In this document: piece by piece, positions 1 through 5,689 of the stretch | How the letters are laid out: every line of letters starts with the position of its first letter | How positions within the stretch are numbered: the stretch's first letter is position 1 | DNA from: Sphingomonas sp. | Lineage (GTDB): Bacteria > Pseudomonadota > Alphaproteobacteria > Sphingomonadales > Sphingomonadaceae | Direction: 5' to 3' | Assembly (NCBI GenBank): GCA_025935515.1 | Contig: JAICVC010000112.1 | Location: 1-7,157 of the forward strand | DNA: 7,157 nucleotides | The notes under the pieces: model-generated | What the model was told of the DNA's origin: nothing | The model's database searches: none | What the model saw: only the letters and a program-made list of their open reading frames with translations | Translations under genes and position numbers: made by a program

Positions 1-173
1 ACGTCCATCCCGCCACCCGCGGGCAATCGCGCCGGCCCGAATTCGTCGACGAAGATGAATGGTCCGACCATGGTCCGCTGCTTGCCCGGCAGAGTCCGGT
101 TGACCTTGAAGTCGCCGAGGTCGTGCGTGACCGGCGTGATCGTCTGGACGATGCTGCTTTCGATGGTGGCCAT
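1..173 (-). CDS. Pirin family protein, N-terminal part (runs off the window)
   Basis: Only the first 57 codons are present. The reverse-strand translation starts MATIESSIVQ and carries the pirin-type segment RTMVGPFIFVDEFGP (residues 33-47), then a Gly-rich turn leading to GGGMD at the edge. Pirins are two-domain cupin proteins. Family members include metal-dependent quercetinases and transcription cofactors, and this fragment cannot tell these apart. The HPH-type metal-binding motif that normally follows GMDV lies just outside the window. The ATG at 173 is supported by a GGGAG ribosome-binding sequence (181-185) seven bases upstream. The ATG also shares its A with the TGA stop of the upstream bolA-like gene, so the two are probably co-transcribed and translationally coupled. 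The family call is fairly secure; the specific activity is unknown. Confidence 0.85.
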   Translation of the reverse strand, partial: MATIESSIVQTITPVTHDLGDFKVNRTLPGKQRTMVGPFIFVDEFGPARLPAGGGMD

Positions 174-460
174 CAGGCTTCTCCCGGGGCGGCGGCGCGG
201 ATCGACAAGGCGTGGACTCGGCCGTCCATGAGGTGCCCGAGCGCGGCATAGATCATCCGCTGGCGTTCGACACGGTTCTTGCCCGCGAACGCCGCGCTTT
301 CGATCCGCAGGCTGAAGTGGCTTTCGCCGGCGGGATTGTAACCGCCGTGGCCGCGATGCTGCTCGCTGTCGTCGACGAGCTCGATCTTCGCCGGCGAAAA
401 CGCCGAATTGAGGCGCTCGAGCATTTCAGCCGCGACGGGTCCGGTTTTTTGGGCGTTCAT
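173..460 (-). CDS. bolA: BolA family protein
   Basis: A 95-residue protein of normal BolA length. Visible family features are an N-terminal helix (AEMLERLNSAF, residues 11-21), the segment IELVDDSEQHRGH (26-38), the ESHFSLRI strand (46-53) and the C-terminal RQRMIYAALGHLM...VHALSI block (67-87). BolA proteins act in the cytoplasm with monothiol glutaredoxins in iron-sulfur and iron homeostasis, and some bind DNA. The conserved His in the RGH segment and the VHAL His fit the [2Fe-2S]-ligating surface known for the family. A longer upstream reading frame exists, but BolA similarity begins at the ATG at 460. An AAGGG sits only two bases from that ATG, which is too close for an ideal ribosome-binding site. 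The gene precedes the pirin gene with a 1-nt overlap and diverges from the J-domain gene across 22 bp. Confidence 0.92.
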   Translation of the reverse strand: MNAQKTGPVAAEMLERLNSAFSPAKIELVDDSEQHRGHGGYNPAGESHFSLRIESAAFAGKNRVERQRMIYAALGHLMDGRVHALSIRAAAPGEA

Positions 461-482
461 TGCCCTTATATAGCGGGGTTCG
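461..482. promoter_or_regulatory. Divergent bolA / J-domain gene start region with shared TATATA box
   Basis: Only 22 bp separate the two divergent start codons. TATATA at 467-472 is self-complementary, so it reads as a possible -10 element on both strands. If it is used, transcription would begin close to either ATG, giving leaderless or nearly leaderless mRNAs. No convincing -35 element or good Shine-Dalgarno sequence was found for either gene. This is inferred from position and composition alone. Confidence 0.35.
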
Positions 483-1055
483 ATGGCAACGAAGCAATCC
501 AGGCTGCACGGGCGGGTCGAAGGGGCGAGGGCGGAATGCGCCGTCCCCGGCTGCGGCGAGCCCGGCGAGTTCAAGGCACCGTTGCAGCCCGCCAATTTCG
601 ACGGGCCGGGCGCCTGGCGGTTCCTGTGCCTCGACCATGTCCGCGAGCACAATACGAAGTACAATTTCTTCGATGGCATGAGCGCGGAGGAAATCAGCCA
701 CGCGCAATCGCCGCTGGCCGGATGGGAGCGGCCGAGCCGCAAGTTCGCGCACAACGGCGCGGATCCGCCCCCGACCTGGAGCGACTTCGCCGACCCGCTC
801 GAGGCGATCGCGGGACGATTCGGTCACATTCGCCAACCTGACAAGGCATCGCGGTTCGGCAAGGCGGAGCGGCGGGCGCTGTCGGTCCTCGGGCTCGGCG
901 AGGACGCCGACCGCAATCAACTGCGCAAACGTTACTCGGGCCTGGTGCGCCGTTACCATCCCGACAAGAATGGCGGCGACCGCAGCCACGAAGGGCGGCT
1001 CGGCGAAGTGATCGAGGCCTATCAGCTACTCAGGAAATCGGCCGCCTTCGCTTAG
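483..1055 (+). CDS. J-domain (DnaJ-like) protein with Cys/His-rich N-terminus
   Basis: A 190-residue soluble protein. The C-terminal third (about residues 129-187) is a J domain. It has a helix I-like ERRALSVLGLG, helix II QLRKRYSGLVRRYHPDKNGGD with the HPD motif at 159-161, and helix III LGEVIEAYQLL. J domains stimulate ATP hydrolysis by Hsp70 (DnaK), so this is probably a specialised co-chaperone. It lacks the Gly/Phe region, central zinc domain and C-terminal substrate domains of true DnaJ. The N-terminal half has C19-x4-C24 and C49-x2-H52-x3-H56, which could bind a metal; this is inferred from spacing only. No strong Shine-Dalgarno sequence precedes the ATG at 483. The gene diverges from bolA and meets the last gene of the minus-strand operon tail to tail, with a 4-nt overlap. 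In my recollection this gene type sits near bolA and cobS in sphingomonads. Its client protein is unknown. Confidence 0.88.
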   Translation: MATKQSRLHGRVEGARAECAVPGCGEPGEFKAPLQPANFDGPGAWRFLCLDHVREHNTKYNFFDGMSAEEISHAQSPLAGWERPSRKFAHNGADPPPTWSDFADPLEAIAGRFGHIRQPDKASRFGKAERRALSVLGLGEDADRNQLRKRYSGLVRRYHPDKNGGDRSHEGRLGEVIEAYQLLRKSAAFA

Positions 1056-1756
1056 TCACGGTCAGGCGCTCCGGGCGGGAAGTAAGGGCGGTAGGGGCGC
1101 GCATCGTCGACGCAGCGTATCACCTCGGGCAGCGCCAGCAGCTCGGCGCGTAAGGCCGCGAGGCGCGGGCAGTCCGCGGGGATCGACTCGACCCAATCGG
1201 CATAGAACAGCGAGGGGGCGGCGGCGCAGGTCACCAGCGAAACGTGCGGGGGCAGCTTGTTCGCGGACAGCCAGCGCTCGATCCAGGCGTAAGCCCGCCG
1301 CAGCCCAGCCTTACCCGCCTCCATTTCGGGCGCGAACGGCTCGTCGCGCAGACCGCCGGCGGCAGGATCGTCCTTGTCGACGAAATAGGCGGCCATGAAC
1401 CGCTGCAGGTTGCCCATGACATAATGGTCGAAGACCCGGTCGATCATCCGCGCGACGACGGCTTCGGCCGGATCGGCGGGGATCAGTGGGGCTGGGCCGG
1501 GGTGGTGGACCGCGAGGTGCTCGATGATCGCGCTCGTCTCGACAACGATGGCGTCGCCGTCGGTCAGCACCGGGAACTGGCCCGAGGGGTGCGCCTTGCC
1601 GGTGAAGCTTTCGTATTTCGGCACGGAGGGATCGATCTCGCGGAACTCGAACGGCGTGCTGTTCGCGTAGAGCGCGATCAGCGCCTTCCATGTATAGGAC
1701 GAGAACGGGTGGCCGTAGAGCGCGAGACCTGTGCTGAGCGCAGTCGAAGCGGTCAC
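1052..1756 (-). CDS. Glutathione S-transferase family protein (distal operon gene)
   Basis: A 234-residue GST-like protein. The N-terminal thioredoxin-fold domain starts LALYGHPFSSYTWKALIAL (residues 11-29). It has the F61-P62 cis-proline turn and an ETSAIIEHL segment (73-81) for glutathione binding. An all-helical C-terminal domain follows. GSTs conjugate glutathione to electrophiles or catalyse related thiol chemistry; the substrate is not predictable. The start is GTG at 1756. It overlaps the previous gene's stop by 4 nt (GTGA) and lies seven bases after GGAGG at 1764-1768, which is better spacing than for the TTG at 1759. Residues 3-9 are encoded by what looks like a common intergenic repeat motif, and no alternative start exists downstream before the fold begins. 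The helical-domain capping box, usually S/T-x-x-D, reads S173-L-V-T here, so the Asp is missing. It is the last gene of the operon and no terminator is visible beyond it. Confidence 0.87.
   Translation of the reverse strand: MTASTALSTGLALYGHPFSSYTWKALIALYANSTPFEFREIDPSVPKYESFTGKAHPSGQFPVLTDGDAIVVETSAIIEHLAVHHPGPAPLIPADPAEAVVARMIDRVFDHYVMGNLQRFMAAYFVDKDDPAAGGLRDEPFAPEMEAGKAGLRRAYAWIERWLSANKLPPHVSLVTCAAAPSLFYADWVESIPADCPRLAALRAELLALPEVIRCVDDARPYRPYFPPGAPDRD
1734..1749 (-). repeat. Copy of a common intergenic repeat motif inside the GST start
   Basis: On the minus strand this reads CTTCGACTGCGCTCAG. From memory, this motif and the relative CTTCGACAAGCTCAG occur many times between genes in sphingomonad and other high-G+C bacterial genomes. 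Here it lies in frame within codons 3-9 of the GST gene. The repeat identity is recalled, not tested, and only one clear copy is in the window. Confidence 0.5.
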
Positions 1757-2415
1757 CAATTGCCCTCCGCGATCTTCTCGCGCAGGGCGACCTCGTCCGC
1801 GCTCCGCTCCTTGGTCGCGAACGTGCCGGTCTTCACGTCGCCTGCCGGCTCGTAAATCGTCGTTACTACCCCGGACGTGGAGGTGAAGCTGTCAACCAGC
1901 TTCAGCCCATGCGGCTTCTGAGAACCGTCGAAGATGCTTTTGCCCCGGCCAAGGAGGACGGGGAAGGTCAATAGCACCAGCCGGTCGATAAGCTCAGCGG
2001 AGACCAGTGGCGCATAGAGCGTGCTGCTGCCCTGGATCAGCAGGTCGCGCCCGTCCGTCTGCTTGAGCGCCTGAACAGCTTCGGCGGTGTCGCCCTCCAG
2101 CCTGCTGCTGTTCTCCCAGCTCAGCGGCTCCTCCGAATGGGTCAGCACATATTTGTTGATGCGCTGGAATTTCTCCCCGATCGGATCGTCGAGATTGTGC
2201 GGCCAGTAAGCGGAGAAGATGTCGTAGGTCCGCTTGCCGAGCAGCAGGTCGTACTCGCCCATGATGACGGCCTCGAACGGGCCCATGTCCTCTCCCCAGA
2301 ACGGCTGCACCCAGCCGCCGAAGCGGAAATTACTGGTCGTATCCTCTTCGGGGCCGCCCGGCGCCTGCATGACGCCGTCGAGCGACTGGAAGACCGCGCC
2401 GGTCAGCTTACGCAT
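1753..2415 (-). CDS. Dihydrofolate reductase family (RibD C-terminal domain) protein
   Basis: A 220-residue protein with the RibD_C/DHFR-like fold pattern. It has MRKLTGAVFQSLDGVMQ at the start, LLLGKRTYDIFSAYWP (57-72), LLIQGSSTLYAPLVSAELIDRL (125-146), and VLLGRGKSIF (153-162), a typical nucleotide-binding stretch. Family members are NAD(P)H-dependent reductases. Stand-alone copies like this one (COG0262-type) mostly have no known substrate and are usually not the housekeeping folate enzyme. The last 30 or so residues (about 190-220) are a charged tail beyond the usual core. The ATG at 2415 overlaps the previous gene's stop by 8 nt, so translation is probably coupled; the only Shine-Dalgarno-like AAGGG is 11 bases away. 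The gene overlaps the downstream GST start by 4 nt. In many bacteria this family clusters with PhnB-like VOC genes, as it does here. The fold is confident; the reaction is unknown. Confidence 0.88.
   Translation of the reverse strand: MRKLTGAVFQSLDGVMQAPGGPEEDTTSNFRFGGWVQPFWGEDMGPFEAVIMGEYDLLLGKRTYDIFSAYWPHNLDDPIGEKFQRINKYVLTHSEEPLSWENSSRLEGDTAEAVQALKQTDGRDLLIQGSSTLYAPLVSAELIDRLVLLTFPVLLGRGKSIFDGSQKPHGLKLVDSFTSTSGVVTTIYEPAGDVKTGTFATKERSADEVALREKIAEGNW
1764..1768 (-). promoter_or_regulatory. Ribosome-binding site that decides the GST start (GGAGG)
   Basis: GGAGG on the minus strand lies seven bases before the GTG at 1756 and only four before the TTG at 1759. This favours the GTG as the true start and gives the classic GTGA stop/start overlap with the preceding reductase gene. 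Confidence 0.6.
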
Positions 2416-2908
2416 CGGCGGTTTCGCCCTTGAGGGCCGCCTCGATCCTGGCGACGTCGATCTTCTGCATCGTCATCATCGCCTCGAACGCCCGCTTGGC
2501 GGCTGCTCGGTCGGGATTGTCCATGGCTTCGAGCAGCACGCGCGGCGTGATCTGCCAGGAAAAGCCCCATTTGTCCTTGCACCAGCCGCATTCGCTTTCC
2601 CGCCCGCCGTTGCTGACGATCGCATTCCAATAGCGGTCGGTCTCTTCCTGGTTCTCCGTGACAACCATGAAGCTAACCGCCTCGTTGGGCTTGAAAATGT
2701 CCCCACCGTTCAAACCGACGAAGCTCTGGCCTAGAATGGTGAAGTCGACGGTGATTTCATAGCCTTCCGTCCCACCGGGCGAGTCGGCAGGCGCGCTATG
2801 GCTTTTGCCGACATGGCTGTCCGGGAAAACCGAGGCGTAGAATTCGGCCGCCTTGCGCGCCTCGCCCTTGTCGAACCACAGGCAGGTGGTCAGTTTGCTG
2901 TTGGCCAT
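2408..2908 (-). CDS. PhnB-like VOC family protein (3-dmu-9_3-mt domain)
   Basis: A 166-residue member of the PhnB-like branch of the VOC (glyoxalase/bleomycin-resistance) superfamily. Diagnostic stretches are TTCLWFDKGEARKAAEFYASVFPDS (7-31), FVGLNGGDIFKPNEAVSFMV (63-82) and CGWCKDKWGFSWQITP (107-122), followed by a helical tail with AFEAMMTMQKID (140-151). Databases often call these proteins '3-demethylubiquinone-9 3-methyltransferase', but that name came from domain labelling and should not be taken as function. The ATG at 2908 has a good ribosome-binding site, AAGGAG at 2917-2922, eight bases away. That site overlaps the stop of the upstream gene, leaving a gap of only 12 bp. The gene overlaps the downstream reductase gene by 8 nt. 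The biochemical activity is unknown. Confidence 0.9.
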   Translation of the reverse strand: MANSKLTTCLWFDKGEARKAAEFYASVFPDSHVGKSHSAPADSPGGTEGYEITVDFTILGQSFVGLNGGDIFKPNEAVSFMVVTENQEETDRYWNAIVSNGGRESECGWCKDKWGFSWQITPRVLLEAMDNPDRAAAKRAFEAMMTMQKIDVARIEAALKGETADA

Positions 2909-2920
2909 TGTTGCTTCTCC

Positions 2921-3760
2921 TTATTTCCGGGGGCCGACGAGGCCGAACGATGCGCCCTGCGGATCGCGCCCGTTGAGTGCGAACTCGCCGCCGGGGATTT
3001 CCATCGGGCCGTTGAGCAACTGCCCGCCGCCGGCCTTGATCGCCTCGGCGGCACGGTCGATGTCGTCGACGCCGACGTAATAGGTCCACAGGCTTACAGG
3101 GAGCTGTGGCGGCTTGCGCATGACCGCGCCGATGTTGACCCCGTTGGCCTGGATAAAGCGGTACTTGCCCATCTCGCCCATATCCATCTCGCCTTCCTGG
3201 CCCCAGCCGAACTCGCGCTTGTAGAAGTCGAGCGCGGCCTCAGGATCGGACGTCGCCAGCTCGTTCCAGCGGATGCGCTGCGGCTGGTCGACGGAGAAGA
3301 CGTCGCTTTTCGCGTTCGGATCGCCCGCCGGCGGCGTCGGCTTCATGATGTAGAAGGGGGCGCCTTGCGGGTCCGCGACCATCGCTACGCGGCCGACATT
3401 GGGAATATCGAACGCCGGCATCAGCGCCTTGCCGCCGGCCTGCTCGATCTTGGCGACCGAGCCATCGACGTCGGGCGCGTGGAGGTAGCCGAGCCAGGTC
3501 GGCCGGGCGCCGTGCTGCTGCATCTCGTCTGTCAGCGGCAGTACGCCGCCGGCAAAGCCGCCGTCGCTCCTGCCGATCATCCGATAGCCGTTATATTCCG
3601 GAACGCCTTCGCCGATGTTCCATCCGACCACCGAATCGTAGAAGGCCTTGGAGCCTTCCGGGTCGGGGCTCATCAGCTCGTACCAGATGAAGCTTCCGCG
3701 ATCGCTGGCGCGTTGCTCCGCCGCGGCGGTTGCCACCGCCTCGTCACGTACGTCGGTCAT
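2921..3760 (-). CDS. Two-domain VOC family protein
   Basis: A 279-residue protein made of two VOC (glyoxalase-like) modules about 137 residues apart. The first module begins FIWYELMSPDPEGSKAFYDS (24-43) and ends near VADPQGAPFYIMKP (128-141). The second begins IRWNELATSDPEAALDFYKR (163-182) and ends near GRDPQGASFGLVGP (264-277). A Pro/Gly-rich linker joins them. VOC proteins use paired beta-alpha-beta-beta-beta modules to bind metals or small ligands and act as glyoxalases, dioxygenases, epimerases or drug-binding proteins. This two-module type is common in proteobacteria and actinobacteria and is mostly uncharacterised. A GTG in frame at 3766 is rejected: the GGGAG site at 3768-3772 would be one base from it but is seven bases from the ATG at 3760. 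A 36-bp spacer with a GC-rich hairpin separates it from the upstream DUF1428 gene, the longest gap in the operon. Confidence 0.9.
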   Translation of the reverse strand: MTDVRDEAVATAAAEQRASDRGSFIWYELMSPDPEGSKAFYDSVVGWNIGEGVPEYNGYRMIGRSDGGFAGGVLPLTDEMQQHGARPTWLGYLHAPDVDGSVAKIEQAGGKALMPAFDIPNVGRVAMVADPQGAPFYIMKPTPPAGDPNAKSDVFSVDQPQRIRWNELATSDPEAALDFYKREFGWGQEGEMDMGEMGKYRFIQANGVNIGAVMRKPPQLPVSLWTYYVGVDDIDRAAEAIKAGGGQLLNGPMEIPGGEFALNGRDPQGASFGLVGPRK

Positions 3761-3767
3761 GATCACT

Positions 3768-3772
3768 CTCCC
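3768..3772 (-). promoter_or_regulatory. Ribosome-binding site that decides the two-domain VOC start (GGGAG)
   Basis: GGGAG on the minus strand, within AAGGGAGAG, is seven bases before the ATG at 3760. It is a single base from the alternative GTG at 3766, so the ATG is preferred. Confidence 0.6.
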
Positions 3773-3779
3773 TTGCTTT

Positions 3780-3793
3780 GGGCCGTTCGGCCC
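3780..3793. other. GC-rich intercistronic inverted repeat
   Basis: GGGCCGTTCGGCCC is a 6-bp perfect inverted repeat around two bases, or a 5-bp stem with a GTTC tetraloop. It lies between the DUF1428 gene and the two-domain VOC gene. No T-run follows it on either strand, so it is not a standard intrinsic terminator. It could stabilise or segment the operon mRNA, or have no role. Confidence 0.4.
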
Positions 3794-3796
3794 GGC

Positions 3797-4555
3797 TCAC
3801 GCGGTAATCGGAGCCTCTGTCTGCTGCGCCGACTGTTGCTGCGCGGTGTCGACGATCTTGTCGAACCCGCCCCAGAACATGCGCTGTCCTGAGAAGGGCA
3901 TGTCGCCCTCCGGCTTCAGGCTTTCGTCGGACATGATCTTCGCCCAGGCTTCGTCGCGCGTCTGCTTGTCGGGCCACTCGATGAAGCTGAAGACCACCGT
4001 CTCGCCGTCCTCCGCCTTCACCGCTCGGTAGAAGTCGGTGACCTTGCCATGCGGCACGTCGTCCGCGATCGCTTCGACCACGCGGCTTGCGCCATGCTGT
4101 CGGAAGACTTTCGCCATCTTGGACGCGAGCTGCCGATAGGCGTCGCGCTTCTGTTCGGGGACGGGGACGACGAAGCCGTCGGTGTAGCTTCCCCCCGACG
4201 AGCCCTCCTCGACGATGGCATCGAAGCCGCCGACGATCATGCGCTTGCCGTCGAAAGGCATGTTCTTGCCCATCTCTTCCATGCGCGGGTCGCTCATGAA
4301 CTTCTCGTTCGCCGCGTCTCGCTCCTGCCTGTTCCCATATTCGAAGAAAGCGAGGACGACTTTTTCATCGGGCTTGGCGTCGACCGCCTTGCGGAAGTCG
4401 GTGACCTTGCCTTCGGGAACGTCGCTGTCCCAGGCTTCGACGTGCCGGCGGATCCCGAACTGCGGGCTCAAGGATGCAAACTCGCCGGCATGCTTGCGAT
4501 AGGCGTCCCTGTTAGCTTCGGGTACGGGGGCAATGAATCCTTCGAAATAGCTCAT
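3797..4555 (-). CDS. Tandem DUF1428 (YbaA-like) protein
   Basis: A 252-residue protein made of two DUF1428 units, each about the length of a whole E. coli YbaA-type protein (about 117 residues). Unit 1 spans residues 1-116 (MSYFEGFIAPVPEANRDAYR...) and unit 2 residues 124-236 (YTDGFVVPVPEQKRDAYR...), joined by a Gly/Ser linker (GSSGG, 118-122). The hallmark blocks repeat exactly 120 residues apart: GKVTDF at 49-54 and 169-174, and MPFxGxRM..GGFD at 99-112 and 219-232. A Gln/Ala-rich tail follows. DUF1428 is a small ferredoxin-like alpha/beta fold of unknown function. From recalled YbaA sequence, unit 2 looks closer to it than unit 1 does. The ATG at 4555 has AAGGAG (4563-4568) seven bases upstream and overlaps the preceding GST stop by 4 nt (ATGA). 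A longer in-frame extension into the GST gene is rejected because DUF1428 similarity begins at this ATG. Confidence 0.92.
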   Translation of the reverse strand: MSYFEGFIAPVPEANRDAYRKHAGEFASLSPQFGIRRHVEAWDSDVPEGKVTDFRKAVDAKPDEKVVLAFFEYGNRQERDAANEKFMSDPRMEEMGKNMPFDGKRMIVGGFDAIVEEGSSGGSYTDGFVVPVPEQKRDAYRQLASKMAKVFRQHGASRVVEAIADDVPHGKVTDFYRAVKAEDGETVVFSFIEWPDKQTRDEAWAKIMSDESLKPEGDMPFSGQRMFWGGFDKIVDTAQQQSAQQTEAPITA

Positions 4556-5232
4556 GCTGCTGCTCCTTGCGGTTCGTGCTCGCGGAACACTGCGAGCTGG
4601 TCGGACAGGGCCTTCTGGAACGCAGGCCGGGATTCGCCGCGCTCGATCAGCGCGGCGATGTTCGGGAATTTCTCGACGATGCCCGTGCCGCGAAGCTGGC
4701 GAAGCACCGCGACGGTCATCAGGTCGCCGATCGTGAAGCGGCCTTCCAGCCACTCCTTGTCGCCGAGCGCATCGGACAGGCATTTGAGCCGGCCTTCCAG
4801 CCGCTCGACGAACTTCGGCCGGGCTTCCGAAGTCCAGGCCTCGCCGCGGTTGAAGATGTCGGTCATCAGCAGCGGGAAGATCGCCGGCTCGACGCTGTTC
4901 AGCGCCGCGATGAGCCATGCGATGCCGCGCATCTGCCCCGCGCGATCCACCGGCAGGAGGCGCTCGTCCTTAAGCCCGAGGTGAACCAGGATCGCGCCGC
5001 TCTCGAATAGCTGGACCTCGTGGTCCTTGTAGATCGGGACCTGGCCCCAGGGCTGCTCGCAGAAATACTCGGCCGGCCTCGGCTTGGTCGCCTCGAGCAA
5101 CCTCACGCGATAGGGACGCCCGATTTCCTCGAGCGCCCAGCGGATGCGGAGGTCGCGAACGAGGCCCTGCGCGAAATCCGGCACCCAGCGGAACGCCGTG
5201 ATCTCGATGTGGGCATTGGGGTCAATCGGCAT
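4552..5232 (-). CDS. Glutathione S-transferase family protein (proximal operon gene)
   Basis: A 226-residue GST-like protein. The N-terminal thioredoxin-fold domain runs from ITAFRWVPDF (11-20) through LRIRWALEEIGRPYRVRLL (28-46), with the V65-P66 cis-proline in WGQVPIYKD and the glutathione-binding E77-S78 in LFESGAILVHL. The helical domain carries an intact N-capping box (T167-I-G-D170 in GRFTIGDLMTVAVLRQL). The usual N-terminal catalytic Ser/Cys/Tyr position is occupied by the unusual FRWVPDFAQG stretch, so the chemistry is uncertain. The ATG at 5232 follows a purine-rich GAGGGGAGA (5239-5247) that overlaps the stop of the upstream VOC gene. The gap to that gene is 13 bp, and the 3' end overlaps the DUF1428 gene by 4 nt. 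It resembles the other GST of this operon only at fold level, so a recent duplication is unlikely. The substrate is unknown. Confidence 0.9.
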   Translation of the reverse strand: MPIDPNAHIEITAFRWVPDFAQGLVRDLRIRWALEEIGRPYRVRLLEATKPRPAEYFCEQPWGQVPIYKDHEVQLFESGAILVHLGLKDERLLPVDRAGQMRGIAWLIAALNSVEPAIFPLLMTDIFNRGEAWTSEARPKFVERLEGRLKCLSDALGDKEWLEGRFTIGDLMTVAVLRQLRGTGIVEKFPNIAALIERGESRPAFQKALSDQLAVFREHEPQGAAA

Positions 5233-5245
5233 GTTCCGTCTCCCC

Positions 5246-5689
5246 TCAAATCGCGCTTGTCGCGTCCTGGACCGCTTCTGCGCCACGCTCGGCGGCGGCC
5301 GGGTCCATCCACATGATTTCCCAGATGTGGCCGTCCGGATCAGCAACGCTGCGCCCGTACATGACGCCATAGTCCTGTTTTGGACCGATATCAGCAGCAC
5401 CGCCCGCCGTTACGGCGCGTTCTACGGTCGAATCGACGCTTTCGCGGCTGTCGCTCGACAGGCACAGCAGCACTTCCGACCCTGCCGTTGCATCCGCGAT
5501 CGGCCGTGGCGTGAACTGCCGGAATTTATCGTGCGTCAGGAGCATGACGAAAATACTGTCGCAGAGCTTCATGCAGGCGGCGGTTTCGTCGGTGAACTTG
5601 GGTTCGTTCACCGCGCCAAGCGCTTCGACGAACGCCCGCGACTTCGCGAGGTCGCTGACCGGCAGGTTCACGAAAATCATTCGAGACAT
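5246..5689 (-). CDS. Single-domain VOC (glyoxalase-like) family protein, first operon gene
   Basis: A 147-residue VOC protein. It starts MSRMIFVNLPVSDLAKSRAF (1-20), has an IFVMLLTHDKF strand (46-56), and ends with the family-typical GRSVADPDGHIWEIMWMD (112-129), in which E124 is a likely metal-ligand position. A helical tail of about 18 residues follows. This subtype is widespread in alphaproteobacteria and usually annotated only as glyoxalase/bleomycin resistance/dioxygenase. Upstream in-frame starts exist (for example ATG at 5740), but VOC similarity begins at the ATG at 5689, which has a purine-rich GGGAGAGGAAG just before it. It is the first gene of the seven-gene minus-strand operon and faces the divergent HxlR gene, so its promoter must lie in or near 5690-5800. 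Ligand and reaction are unknown. Confidence 0.9.
   Translation of the reverse strand: MSRMIFVNLPVSDLAKSRAFVEALGAVNEPKFTDETAACMKLCDSIFVMLLTHDKFRQFTPRPIADATAGSEVLLCLSSDSRESVDSTVERAVTAGGAADIGPKQDYGVMYGRSVADPDGHIWEIMWMDPAAAERGAEAVQDATSAI

Noticed and set aside
451..465. GGGC/GCCC hairpin with the bolA start codon in its loop
   Set aside because: Only a 4-bp stem; such short stems occur by chance in G+C-rich DNA, and no supporting signal was seen.
212..841. A 209-codon plus-strand open frame antisense to bolA and overlapping the J-domain gene
   Set aside because: It is Arg/Ala-rich in the way typical of shadow frames in high-G+C DNA and shows no recognisable motif. The BolA and J-domain frames explain the same bases.
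1987..2000. TCGATAAGCTCAGC resembles the second intergenic repeat type (TCGACAAGCTCAG)
   Set aside because: It lies deep in the reductase gene and encodes the normal AELIDRL segment of the family, so the likeness is best explained by codon choice.
2798..3892. A 364-codon plus-strand open frame across the VOC genes
   Set aside because: It is an antisense shadow of well-supported VOC and DUF1428 coding sequence and matches no family I recognise; long shadows are expected at this G+C.
4556..4918. In-frame N-terminal extension of the DUF1428 gene into the upstream GST gene
   Set aside because: The extension is Arg-rich shadow sequence. DUF1428 similarity begins at the ATG at 4555, which has a good AAGGAG site and a 4-nt overlap with the GST stop.
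5233..5400. Longer start for the proximal GST inside the VOC gene
   Set aside because: The extra residues lie over the VOC coding sequence in another frame. The ATG at 5232 has a purine-rich ribosome-binding site and begins just before the GST fold.
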